Notes under the pieces: model-generated
The model's input: only the letters and a program-made list of their open reading frames with translations
What the model was told of the DNA's origin: nothing
Databases searched by the model: none
From: Bugulina stolonifera
Taxonomy: Eukaryota; Bryozoa; Gymnolaemata; Cheilostomatida; Bugulidae
Direction of reading: 5' to 3'
DNA length: 64,000 nucleotides
Assembly (NCBI GenBank): GCA_935421135.1
Contig: OW285190.1
Location: 6,644,501-6,708,500 of the forward strand
Part shown: positions 34,631 to 48,200 of the stretch, piece after piece
How positions within the stretch are numbered: the first letter of the stretch is position 1
Layout of the letters: each line of letters opens with the position of its first letter
Translations under genes and position numbers: made by a program

Positions 34631-37600
34631 GTGCCAGTTCTAGGTATAATGGCAAGTTTTAATACAATTGCACAGATTCTATCGATTTCGAAAATTACTA
34701 TGTATAACCAGGACATCACTATCACAGACTTCTAATGTGGTTGTGCAACTCTGTTTAAATTACATAATGTAACATCAACAAAGGAACACATTTTAAAATA
34801 GCATAAAGTTAGGAATAGTTTGAGAAATATCTGTTAATATCCGCTACTGAACTTGTGAGATTCCTATGAATATACAAGCATTCATCTGCATATTTAGGAT
34901 ATATAGATGTAAGCCGAGATGCATATATATGAGGGCAGATGCATATATATGAGGGCATACGTGTATATCTACTAGGAGTTTAAGAAGTATTAAATCATAA
35001 TTTTTTTGAAATTAGGAGCCTATAATACATGTCCCTATTAATAGTACTGAATATGCATAATATAGGCACTGTAGCTGGGACCCAGGGATGTTAGTAGCCT
35101 GAGGACTGGGTTTAGCTGGCTTGTACATGTGAATGTTATACAAGCAGTTGGTGTGTTGTAATTATTATCCTTTACAGGTTTTTATGTTACTTGGTATCAC
35201 TATAATTTTGGTTTCAATTATGTGGAAAGCTAGAAGCTGTCACACAAATGTGTTTTTATGCAAAATGCTTTGTAAGTTATTCAATCAAAAAACACCTTGC
35301 CTCTTCCTAATATCTGGCATCATCATGGTCTACCAAGCTGACTCTGAGGCTTCCCTTTGGTATTTTTCCCTTCTTGATCCCCATGAATTTTGTCTAATAC
35401 CCCAACTACGTTTCCTAGATACAACTACGTATTGTAAGTAGGCCCCCTACATGTAGTAACAGCCCAGTGTATAGAGATTACTTGTTTTAACTGCTAGTGT
35501 TTGTAAGGAACTTCGTAAGTGGGCATGGTTATGGTTTTGTCTGATCTTTTTATATAAATTAGCAAATAATGTTTGTCTATGGTGACACAGGGCTTTCAGC
35601 ATGCATACTTTCTGATGGACTTGGTGATTTTATGATTTCCTTCGGTTTATTAGATCTATTGACAATTTGATCACACTTTAAATATAGAGCAATAACCACA
35701 TATTATACTTGTGTAGCATGAATATGTAATTTACTTAAAACATCAATAGTTTGCAATTTAACATCAAAATGTAACATCATTATGTAGTTTATTTCACCTA
35801 CCACTATTAGTTATGTTCAGTACTACATGTAAAAGCAGGAAATAAATAAATTACACTACTTATGAACATACATGGCCAATTTGAGAGCCAATGACTTTTT
35901 GGTCTACTTCCCTGTTGACATCGCATGTAGTATGATTCATTGAATATTGCTCTCTAATACTGCAAGTAGCCTATGTTATATAGTAGAAGGATGTACATGT
36001 ATGTATGGGTATATTATCTACTGTGCATGTATATAGATATAGGTGTATTACATGCACCAAAATACCTAGAGTAATGAAGTATTGATGACTTTTAGTTGCT
36101 AGAGCCAGTTTGTTGATCAATTTTGAAGAATACTAGTTAGGAAAAGTGACACAAGTTCTCCCTGGGTGAATGTTGAAACCAGTTTACTATATGCAGGACA
36201 TCAGAACACATTCACACCTATTCCCCACTTTTGGGGGTTAATATGGTGAAGAGAATAACTGGTGTGTCTTTGATATTTTCACAGCAGTAAAACAAACAAC
36301 TATCCACTGTTGTAGCTGTTGTATTACCTTAGTCTAACACATTATAAACCTCCCACAACTCAATTCATATAGCCATTAGGGCATTATAGCAGTAGCATTC
36401 CTAAACAACAATATTATAACTACATGTATCCAGTATTACTAATTATGTTTAGTAACACTAGTAACTGCTATTTGGCCATGGGCAGCTGTTGCTATCGTGG
36501 TTACTATAGAAATCCGCAGGCACAACAACTGCTAATTGGACAGTGTTTGCCGTTACGCATGAGCACTAACACTAAACCAATCTTTTCCGGCTTATCAATG
36601 GCGATCTGACAAATGTTTGTTATTTTTACTTGCACGATAAATCAGTTGACCACAACAACTATACTGGCACTGTGTGAGGTGTAGAAATTTGCGTATCAAA
36701 ATATTTATGTATAATTAAGAGTTTCATGCAAAAAATACTTGGCCCCATCTCAATTGCTAGAAATCTTTATAAAAAGGGAGGTTGCTTTTGTACTAATACA
36801 CTAGATGGCTTATTGAAATACACAGAGGTATTGGAAGATTTGGCTGTTGGGTGACAAGAAGCCTGAAATCACTGTACTTGCAATAAACCCTGAGGCTAAT
36901 CTATGCAACACTGCTTGCTCTGTTGTTGAGAAGGTCATTCACTTGGTTGTTGTTGTTCCGGTGACTTACATTTTCAAGCTGATCTTGTACCATTACACAT
37001 GCTGAAAATCATAAAAGCAGAAACAGTGAGTTTGCACCATTAGTCAAACTTTGAGAATTAAGTGTGCGGCTATTTTTCATAATACATGATGTGACTGCTC
37101 ACGGACACATTCAAAAACTCCTAGAACAAACTAGCATTGCTGTTCGATTTCTAATAAAGCTTTGTGCTGTAGCTCATTCAATCAATTCACATACATGTAT
37201 TATATGCTCACATACTGTACCAATTGAGAAATTGTCTGCCCATGCACAGTGTTCATATCAGCATGACATGTTTACATATTATTATACATATAATAGGTGT
37301 GCATGATAATTGTGCAGTAAATAGTGTACCATAGTAGGAGCTACATCTACATGTAAAACAAATGAATTTACTGCTGTAGTTCTGATTCTACTGGCAAGAT
37401 TGTAATTAATATTGCATCAATCTTCATGTGATCTGTCAGAGTTGCATAATATTACCACATGTGGGATTCATGGCTGTGGAGAAGGAAGTATTAATAGTGT
37501 GTAAGGCTATGACTATGTTACACAGGGGAGAATTTGGTTTTTTTTATTAAATAACATGTAGGATACTTAGTCACTTTGGGATTTGCTTATCTCAGTAACT

Positions 37601-37676
37601 AGAGGATCAAAGACATACATGAAGGTAGAAGGAAGTCAGAGAGACTATACTTCATATATGGCATAGTAGGTAAGGC
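34631..37676. other. Intergenic, no gene recognised
   Basis: A 21-bp direct repeat (gatgcatatatatgagggca) lies at 34919-34960. A 102-residue frame at 35133-35441 shows no known motif, though an acceptor-like tttacag precedes part of it. I do not call it. Confidence 0.45.
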
Positions 37677-40600
37677 ATGAAGATGTTTAAACTAAGTGCA
37701 TCTGCTACAGTGCTGTTCATGTTTACACTCGGTAAACTTACAGGTAAGTACCTTTTCATGTATACAAGTAGTATACCAGTTGAATCTAACTGTGCATGAA
37801 GATGTACACATTGATATGTGGTTGGTAGGTGTGAATGCAGATGCGTATGTAAGTGTACATGTAGATACTCGTAGATGGAGGCAGAGCTGTACATGTAGGT
37901 AGAACCATGGGTATTATAGGGAACTTAATACATTATACAGTTTTAAAATTTCCTTGTTTAATGATTTCAGTATTATCACAATAGAGCTTCAGAGTATTCT
38001 CTATATTATTTGCTTTGTAATTGCTATTTAATTTTGTTCATTATTTCATGTTCGTTTGTCTGTTTGTTGGTTTGTTTCCTAGTTTGTATTGTTTGCTATT
38101 ATCTCACCCATAAAAAATAGCAATATAATCAGATACATGTATATGTATTATAAATATTCTTGATGGGCCCACATATCGAGATGCCTCTAGTTGCACATAC
38201 TTAATTAAATCTTAAAGTATGAACATACCAGAAAGCAGAATACTATTGCTACCAACCAGTCATCCAACGGGTGCCTACACAGAAATACTACGGAGGCAAC
38301 CTGGGTCAGATATGTATAAATACTGACGCTCTGGCAATGAAAGTATTGCCAAATTTTGGTAAGGCCATTTTTTGCAGATATTATATAACTTTCCTTTTTA
38401 AGTTCAGGTATACATGAGGTCTGGCTGATGAGATTTTCTAGTACATTATGGAAAGGGACGGCACATGACCAATGTCAAATTGACTATAGACACCATAGCC
38501 GTAATTATACAACCTACATTTTCTACTACCATTCACCTACACTTTTTATTGCAGCATGTCAAACTGTGACCAAGTTCTGCACTGAACTGGAGCAGACTGT
38601 TCGATATAGAGTAGGAAGCACTATCAGAATAAACAGTCCCAACTATCCCAACAGCCACAAAGTAACACAGAACTGTGCTATAACTATTGTAATAGAGGGT
38701 GAGCAAAATGTCGCTTTCGAAATTGAACAACATAAACTTGATCAAAGTGGAGTTCAATGTGTGTTATTTTATGGAATGTACGACTCGGAGGATCAACTAC
38801 TTCCTGCAGGAAAATCAGGAGCTGTCTGCCATTCCAATTACCTGTCACTATACGGCAATCTAATGTCGAAAAAACCAGAAGTGCGATTGAAGCTGTTTCC
38901 TGATGAAGAAGGTTCTGGGTTTCATCTCAATTTTACAGGTGGGTTCTACATTATCTTTATATGGTGACCCTTGACCTACCCATCTACATGTGTCTTGTCA
39001 CAATGTTGGTATATATTGCACAACAATATACCACTTTTACATGACTGTGTGCATATACAACATCTTCCTTTAAGTTATTGCTAAACACTAATTTGGCTCA
39101 CATGCTTTCGAGTAAAAGTATAATTTGTATGTACATGTAGATAACGTACCTGTTATACAGCTCGTCACACAACAACAAAATATTATATTAGTTCAGGTGA
39201 TTTATTGCACTTCAATTGATTCTTTGATATGCCATGTGGCAAGGGATGGTTGACTTAAATTTCCGTATGACTCAGGGAGAGTGTATCAGCAGGAATGTCT
39301 ACTCTAAGGATTGCATTCCCTTAGTGAGGCAGAGTTTTATGTCTCTCTTCAACTAATCTTGTTGGTGGTACCTGGTTACCTGGCTATACAAAGCATCATA
39401 TTGTTAGCCAAGTTCTCTAGAGCTTCGCTGATAGTCCAAGGATGCGATAGCATTGGTGTGAAACTTCCTGCAGCCATCTACATGTATTGTCTATTGAGGG
39501 AAAGAAGTATAATATAATCATGTTGCGCTCTAGTGATCACTTGACAAGTTTTACATGAAATAATATGAAACACACTGTGCGTACCAATGTTGTTGAGGCA
39601 CTTATGAATGCATTTGTCAACTAGACACTTTTCCTATTCTCTAGTGGAAATGTATCCAGAAAGCCCTAATAAACAGTATGGCTAATTGAACAAGTAATAT
39701 ATGTAAAACTGCCTATTATAAACACACACTACATGTACATGTAATTATAAAGCACTACAATATGACTTCTATCATGGCATCAGTATAGAAAAAGCTACTA
39801 GTTGGAGTGGCTGGGTGGTGTACTACATGTACATGTAGTTACCTCGTTAATCTCTAACCCTGGTCTCACAGGTCTTGCTATACCTACTCATTCTATGCAA
39901 AGTGAGCCCTTTAACTCACAACCTATTTCCTGTGACAAAACAAATTGATTGCTGCAGTATCTAAAACGTGCTCGTACAATAAAAATGTACATTGTAGATG
40001 GTGCACCACAAAGATTATATTGCATGCTATGTACATGTAATATTCATGCCCGCTCAAAACATACAAAACATTGATGTGTAATCTACCTACTAGGAATGTT
40101 TTGACTACGAACAAGAATGGATGGCACATGTATACAAGGCTAAATAAATTTTTTGTTGCAGCACTTCCTATTTGCTCTTATGTTTATTACAGCGCTACCT
40201 ATTCGCTCTCTCATGCCGGAAACTACAGAAATATCAGCTCTTTCATTGCCAAGCGGCTTTCTCACAAGTCACCCAACATTTACTTTAGACTCTGTTTATG
40301 GCAAAAACTTAAATAACACCCTAATAATGACAAACGTCGGAGACAAAGTTACACAGATCAAGCTGGAGCTCATATATATGGTACTTGGACCCTCCGTGGA
40401 CCAATGTGAGTCTGTCGGCGATATTGCTAGAATATCTGAGGTTGTAAGTGGAGCTCACACCTTGCTTGCCGAATGTGGAAATGTTTATATGGACAGCAGC
40501 TCAGGGCTACAGACTAGGACACTTAATATTTCATCAGCAGCTTCATCTCTCTTGTTCCAATTTTCGACAGACGAGACTCAACAACGAGCTCAGTCAGGTT

Positions 40601-43600
40601 TCTTCATGAAGTATTCTAGTAAGTGAGCCAGCATTTACATTTGTATAATAACCATGTTGAAGTAAAGTTCAGATCTACATTTTTATGTATATGTGTCACT
40701 CTAATAATATCTGCCCTTTTCTAATGCAAATATAATAAAGCTCATCGCATCATGTTTCACATCTAGCTGATTAGGGTGCAATGTTGCCATTACTTTTAAA
40801 AATTGTACCGCTACAAACTTCCCTTGGCAACTAATTGAAATATCCAGCTATTAGTAAATAGTTTAGAGTTTGATATCTGATCTTATTCAATTATTAAAAG
40901 TGTATGACTGAGACTTTATATTAAGTGCTACCGGTTGCAGATATCTCTCTTTAATTACAGCAATATAAATTATGTAAGTATAGTGCTTGCACCAGCTACA
41001 AACTTTCAACACTCTTTGTTGACTTCATTATAGTTCCTGGTCTAGATTTTCAATCTGTACGAACATTTGAGATAACAACAAGGCTGACAGCTTCAACCAT
41101 TCATCAAACAACTCAATCATCTACAACAACACAACATCCTGCCACAGAGAAGAATCTAGTTTCTAGGACACCAGAAGTGACAACGATTCTCTCTTCATCA
41201 GGTAGTTTACCATGGATCTACAGCAGGTTCATTTACACATAGCATAATTATAGAATATGGTCCAATGCACCTGAATACATATCTTTTACAGGCTAGCAAC
41301 TGTAGTTAAGCATTTACAGTTTGTTTATTTGTCAACGTACATTATATCAGCTGGAGCAATCAGCTATATTAGTATTCTCATTTACCTTGTTTCCTACTGT
41401 AGTTGCAACAAAATCAGCTATTCAAAGAAATCAACCTTCTCCACGGACAGACTCTGTCACTAGATCTGATCAGGCCTCCAACATACTGACTACAGTGAGC
41501 AGAACTCAGACAACAGATGGTAAAAAGATTAGCAATTCTTGAAACCAGTATATTAATATATAATATATGAAGCGTAAACTGACCAGAGTATTGCATGCAT
41601 GTACATGTAGATGTACATGTAGATAAACACTCTGTTGCGTCTTACAAACCAATATGCAGCACCATAGCATAAAAGGTCAGCCATTTTGTGTAGAATTTTA
41701 ACTGTGCCATCAAATTTAATTCTAGTTATTTTGAAGTATATTTGGCTAAAATAATAATTACAACATACATGTACATGTACATAAAAGAACTGAATGTAGC
41801 ACTTAAATTTCATGGATATTGCTATGTTGTGATTTCCATTGCACTCCCATCAGAAACAACCGTCAAAGACAATTGGGTACTTTATCAGAGATCAGTCACT
41901 TCTCATAGTGTGTGGTAGAAGTCAAGGTTAAATAAAATAATGAATATGTTGCTCTTTACACATGCATTTTATTTATATACATGTACATGTAAGATGAGTG
42001 AAAATAAATCAACCAGCATTCAACTAGCATTCAATCACATGACCTGTTTGAGTATCTTGTTGGCAAAATATTTTCTCCCTATATCCATAAGCAAAAATCA
42101 AGATGCATCTATTAAGCTGTTCCAATATCATGCAGTTGCAACAATTTGATGATGACAGGAACATATTACATGCACACTGAAACTGGTTCGTTCTTATTGT
42201 GCCAATGAGTGAATGGAAGGAGTTGTGTGGCTTCCAGTACGCATTAGTATCATTTTCGAACAGATTTGGCCTTCTATCAATATGGTTTCAATCTCTATAC
42301 AACTGTCTGACTCTAATATTTCAGATGATGAAGTTACAACCACAGCGGCAGCATCTCAGCAACAGTCAGCAAGTACTTTAACAGTTGTCATTATACTAGT
42401 GGCTGTGTTAATAACCCTAGTAGTAGCAGTTGGTCTGCCCATCTGCTTTGTTCTAATGTGCAGACGAAAGAGGAGAAAAAGAGATCAAAGACAGTTTGTA
42501 TTATTAGTTTACTCCTTTCCATCTTACAAGTATTGTTTGGGAGTTATATTTGCCTGTTTACCTATTTCTGTAATATTTATTTTATTCTATGGTGAAATAT
42601 GAATAGCTGAACTAGTGAATAACAACAAAATTTCTAGCAAACTGCTGTTGAGTTCCTGAGCTGCTATGATTGAAGTATTAGATGTTTTATTATATATGTG
42701 TTTTTGTGTAGTGATCTCAAAGCCATCAGTAGCAATGAATTCACATAACATCAATCATGCAAACAACTTTACATCTGCCACATACATGTATACCCATCGC
42801 CTGTTTTATTTCCCACTGTCATCATAATTATAATCTACATGAGCTCTAAATGTCCATTCCCATAGAAATCTTATAAACTTGAGGTTACAGATGATATACT
42901 TAGGCTATCCTCTCTGTATTTAATTTGAGGCCACAGATGATATACTTAGGCTATCCTCTCTGTATTTAACTTGAGGCCACAGATGATATACTTAGGCTAT
43001 CCTCTCTGTATTTAACTTAAGGCCACAGATGATATACTTAGGCTATCCTCTCTGTATTTAACTTGAGGCCACAGATGATATACTTAGGCTATCCTTTCTG
43101 TATTTAACTTGAGGCCACAGATGATATACTTAGGCTATCCTTTCTGTATTTAACTTGAGGCCACAGATGATATACTTAGGCTATCCTTTCTGTATTTAAC
43201 TTGAGGCCACAGATGATATACTTAGGCTTTCCTCTCTGTATGTAACATGAGGCCACAGATGATATACTTAGGCTATCATCTCTGTATTTTGAAGGGTAAG
43301 GAATGACAATGAAGAACCTGTATATGAAGAAATGGATACAGTAGTCGCAGGTAAATAACTTGTCAGCATCGGCCTATTCAAGTGCATAAGTTTAGCTGGA
43401 ATTATGTTTTATTCTACATGTACCTAGTTCTGCTCCATCTACATCCACTTCCACTCCCTAATACCAAATTTTTATGATCCCACTACTTCAACCTGTGAAG
43501 AATCTATGAGTATGCTGAGTAGCCCATACTTGCCTAGTCTCGGATGAAAACATGGGGTGCGGGGGTATATTGTGAGTCTTAGTTGAAATGAAGACACTTG

Positions 43601-44836
43601 GCAAGTGTGGAGTATAATCTGTAGACCCTCAACCCTTTGGTTTCGAGTAACACAGAATAGTGAGTAGTCTTTTGACACTCCTAAAAAAGTATTTTGTGTA
43701 ACTTGGATCAAAACTCCCAGACGGCCGCATTTGGAATAAAAGCAAGGAATGTAATTACTATGACTGCTACAGAAGTTGCTAAAGAACACATTCTCAGATG
43801 TACAGTAAATTTAATCGGCTGTTACCTAAAACAAATGAATCATAATTTAGGTCAGACTCAGAAAGAGGGCCAAGATATGGGAAATCATTCAGGTAAGTTC
43901 AAACTACGTAGTAGTGGTATTGGTCCAGTGCTTACTTTCATGTGTAAGCCAAGAGAATTTTATCTTTGCAAGAAATTTATCATTGAGTAACCAGGAACTT
44001 GATTCCACACATTTCATAATAATATGAGAAAATACTCATCTCTATTGAGGTTTGAACATGAGAGCTCTACTGCATCTATCTACCTAGCACTCTGGAGAGA
44101 ACAAGTCAAACCTGTGTAATATGTTATGTCTGCTGCGCTAGGTAATTTAGGGGCCAATATGTTGCTCAGTTATAGATTCTTTGGTAAAAAGTAGGGTAAA
44201 ATATATTCTGAAAAATGGTCAAACTCCAAAGGTACGCAAACATGAGCCCATGAATATTTATGTGAATGCATATAATTGTAGTTTGGCACAATTATTTTTA
44301 GCGTTAGATAAAAATAATCAAATATTACTATTAGTAACATACAGCAAAGTAACCTACCATTGTTCAGATCATTTCACATAAATTTTCTGACAGTTGGACA
44401 GCAGAGTGAAGGCTACATAGAATTTTCAGCAGCATCTACAGTACATGTACCAAGTTCAATTGAAGATAGCGAGCAATATTACTCATATCCTAGATTTGGA
44501 TTGGTGGGCCACCAAGACCTGAGATCCGCCCAGAGCAGGTAATGTTTACTAACAATACTATTATGGTGGACACCTGAGTTTATTTCAATGAATCACAAAT
44601 GTTAAATGTGTTAATAGATTTCATTAATACACAGTCCCGTGTAGTATTTAGTGATATATGTGTACCTAAGTAGTAATTAACAACGCTGCAACTGCACATA
44701 AAACAATACTATTCTGTGGATAACAAGTCATACAGTCATTATTTTTGCTTTGAATTGTAGGACAGAGGACCAAGGAGGATACGTTGTGGAGCCATATTTG
44801 ACTCCAAACCAGATTTCAAATACATGTAGATACTGA
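37677..44836 (+). CDS. CUB-domain single-pass receptor with tyrosine-rich tail (10 exons)
   Basis: Exons: 37677-37743, 38555-38938, 40193-40618, 41034-41201, 41403-41519, 42325 to about 42493, about 43301-43350, 43851-43892, 44394-44538, 44761-44836; about 547 residues. Exon 1 is a signal peptide. Exon 2 is a CUB domain (NSPNYPN, four-plus cysteines, GSGFHLNFT at its end). Exon 3 reads as a second, diverged CUB-like domain with two cysteines. Exons 4 and 5 form a Ser/Thr-rich stalk. Exon 6 has a membrane span of about 28 residues ending CRRKRRKR. The tail carries EPVYEEMD (YxxM), EGYIEF, EQYYSYP and GGYVVEP. All joints up to exon 6 are phase 1. The donor of exon 6 is uncertain (42493 or 42529) and exon 7 could start at 43295. 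The likely role is a cell-surface receptor signalling through phosphotyrosine. Confidence 0.82.
42879..43289 (+). repeat. 46-bp minisatellite, about nine copies, in a receptor intron
   Basis: The unit runs from ttgaggccacagatgatata through cttaggctatcctctctgta to tttaac and repeats with few changes. The array ends directly at the acceptor of the seventh receptor exon. Each unit contains a pyrimidine-rich stretch followed by ttgag|g, an acceptor-like sequence. Confidence 0.95.
43990..44390. other. Receptor intron 8, no extra gene
   Basis: Open frames here are short and do not match the receptor phases. Confidence 0.4.
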
Positions 44837-45230
44837 TTCAATAACATATCTATAACTTTGGCTAAAATGAGATGACTATTCTTTGAAGTGTTCTACATGT
44901 TGTATTTAAGAGAGAGGATAACCCCAAAAATAATTTTGTACAATAGCTGCATTATATTGTAAACCAGTGAAAAGCATTCACCTGCACAACAGACCATTTG
45001 TTTGGCATTCAGTTCCTGGAGTTGAAAGAGCCTAGCACCTGATAAACGCCCCTTTATTCCAAACAATCATGAAACAACAATACAACAAAATATCATAAAT
45101 TTTCCTTTCTTATTGTGCTAAATTGCTCAAATTCTCAGATATTTCAAATTCTTGAAGTGCCAGCTGGACCTGAGTAGGTTGAATAGTTGAAAATTAATTC
45201 TAATTTAATCAAAATAAAACTTTTTTAAAA

Positions 45231-48200
45231 ATGGGAATCATTCATCCTAAGACCTCCGAGAGCGGGAATGAGACATATGATGTTTTGGCAGCACTACTCA
45301 GACACAAGTAAGATATGCTAACGTTGGTGGGAGTGTAATGCTACATGTATATTAGCCAATAGCACAAGATATAATACTCGCTGACAGCCCGTATTATAAT
45401 CATCTTAAACTACATGTAGACCTACATGTATATGTAACTAATCTGTAATTTCTTACACAACATGTTGTTATACAATCAATAACACTAACACCATTAGATT
45501 CCTCATTAGCATTAGTATTCAGGATATCAAATTTATTTTTAAATATCACTGACTGGCAATTATCTTATTATAGTGCGAAGTGCTTTTATTTATTCTTTGA
45601 AAATAAAGAGGAGGGAGACTTCCTCAATGTAGCATGTCAAGATTATTAATACATTTATAATTAATAGACCTGTATCTTTACTATGACATCACGTCATCAC
45701 ATAAATGAGAATGGTATTATCTTCTACTCATACAGTCACATACATTTCCATCCACACACAAGACCTACGTAGTACAGGAAAAATAGAACTGACATCATTT
45801 CAATGCCACTACATAATATTATAACAAATTTCTAAATCATAAATTGTGTTACATATAATATTGTAATGGTCACCTATAACTCTAACTTAGCTTCCCGACT
45901 GCATGACAATGATTATTATTATACTTACACTTGCTTGCACTAATTGTCTATGTAGTAGATTGTCACTTGTATACCTAAAATGTGCATTACTGAGCAATTA
46001 TGCCCTTTTTATACCCATTTAAAGAAGGCCGACCATCTCAGAATTGCCTGATATTAATATTGTACATGATTTTTGTTGTACCCGACCTGTTTTTGGTCTG
46101 CCATCAGGCTTCCGGCCATCATCTTGTTGCGCAATTTCCGGATGCCACTATGTCATTTTTTTACGACACTACGTCGGCCTTTTTACTGGGACTTTCCCCG
46201 GAAGTTCTTATGCTATATAAAGCACATTGTTTTTATGTTCATTGTCTCAGTTTATGCTTGGATCTCAATAAAGACACATCTACATGTATAATACTTATAT
46301 ACAGAGACTTTCACTTCATAGATAGATCGTTCCAGTTGTCAAGGTCTTCAACCTTGCTTCCCGAACTGCCTTCTATAGATCGGATCACTCTTTTTCTCAG
46401 TATAGTAAACAAGCATCGACTCAAGACCACATGGGTTGTCTTGAGTAGTTATTAGACTACTAGTACCTGTCAATCTTTCATGTAATGAGAAGGCCTAGCA
46501 CCACTCATAGGCTCTTCATTTTGGACAAGGGAGTCCTCTTAGGATGACAGCACAACCTCTCAAAAACCATTACAATATGACTTGTATAGTAGCAAAATAG
46601 ATGTACATTGTACCATAGTCTGGAGCCTCAACAAACTCAAAATGTGTTCTGGGGCATGGCACAAAATCGTTGCAGATATAGTTTAAAATGTCTTGGATCA
46701 TCTACGTTACACAACAATATTATAGTAGTGTAATATTTATAGCTGAGTATCACACGGGCACCGATGGTACGAGTGTAGGAAGAGCCTAGGAGTGGTCGAC
46801 TAGACTGTTCTTCCTCATTACATATAGAGTGAACAGTACTTGTGCTTATTAACATCTATGGGCCATAGGCCCCAGTCAATGCTTAGAAAGACCTTTGAAA
46901 GAATGTGTTCTAGCCTAGTAGACAGGTCGAGCTTCCTGGTCCAATGGGACCAAGAGCGCGAACTGGCTTTGCTAAGAGAGAAGACTAACTAGTAGATGTG
47001 ACTCTATTGGAGTCTAAGCATCAACTAATTACAATGAGATAGTGTTAACGCTTTTATACTAGTAGTGCTTCCGGTGACAGTTTCGGTAACAGGAATGATG
47101 TAGCATCGTCTGAAGCAATATAGGATTGGCTCCGAAAATTGCGTAAAAAGGTGGCAGAAAAAGGCTGCAGCCCGACCTCAAAAGGGTCGGCCATTATGAA
47201 AAGTGATGTACATGTAGAACATGAAATAATAATATATAAAAAGTCGCTAATTCTGAGGCCTCAGCCTCACGGTAGGCTTGCAAGGCAAATAGACATTAAT
47301 TATAGGCTAGTTACAAGTATGGCTCACTAATTGCACAATCTCTAAAATCAGTTATGTAAGTATAGGCACACACAACAGAGTAATTATACGGGTTATTATG
47401 AAAGTACGAGCTGAGGAGACAACACTAGTGTGTGTCAATGTCAGGCCCATAGGCTGATATGTTAATGTCGGCACATGGGAGTGTCCAATATCATCACCAT
47501 ATTGTTGAATTGTCACTAAGGTGCAGTCGCCTTCACTACCTACAGTCTGTAAATACATTGTATCATGAGGAGTGAGGTGTTTAATACCTGGCTACAGGTG
47601 CAGTAAAGGTGGACACGTGATATCATACATTAAATTTATACTTATTCCAATTATCACTGTTAGTCACAAGAAAAAGTCCAAAACTACATGAAAGATAACG
47701 GGCTACAGTGACACTCATGTTGTGCTACACCATATTTTTCAATTTATTCGCAGATTGAGAAAACTCTCCTTGTTTGATGATCATATTATAGACAATTTGC
47801 TGCCAGTTAATCTCAAGAACTTTGAAAATCAGCCTTTGATAGGTGCAGTTAATGAATTGGGTAAGTAATACACTTGTATTAGACAACAACCTGTTATTTG
47901 TAGATTCACTGGTGAATCTAGTGTGAAAATCTATTTATCTACATCATTTCTGTCTAAAATAGTTTTCATTGATTGTATCATCACAATTCTTCAATGTCTA
48001 ACTACATATTTTGACTTCCCAATGCAGTTAGTGTGATGACCTCAGCCTGTTACACTCATTTGGTCTATATCAATAAAGAAAGGTTTAAGGAGATAGCTAT
48101 TCTCAAAGATGTACAAAATACCATAGATGAGCAAGTGTCTGATGTATTTAATAATTTGATGCACAGCTGGCTGGGCTCCAACAAATCGAATATGAACTGG

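Noticed and set aside
35133..35441. 102-residue frame upstream of the receptor
   Set aside because: It has hydrophobic pieces but no convincing signal peptide, domain or splice partner.
40071..40316. Alternative frame at the start of receptor exon 3
   Set aside because: It uses the earlier acceptor at 40162 but runs into a stop; the acceptor at 40192 keeps the phase and the longer CUB-like frame.
42879..43289. Repeat as coding or as a CRISPR-like array
   Set aside because: 46-bp units have no spacers, contain stops and lie in an intron.
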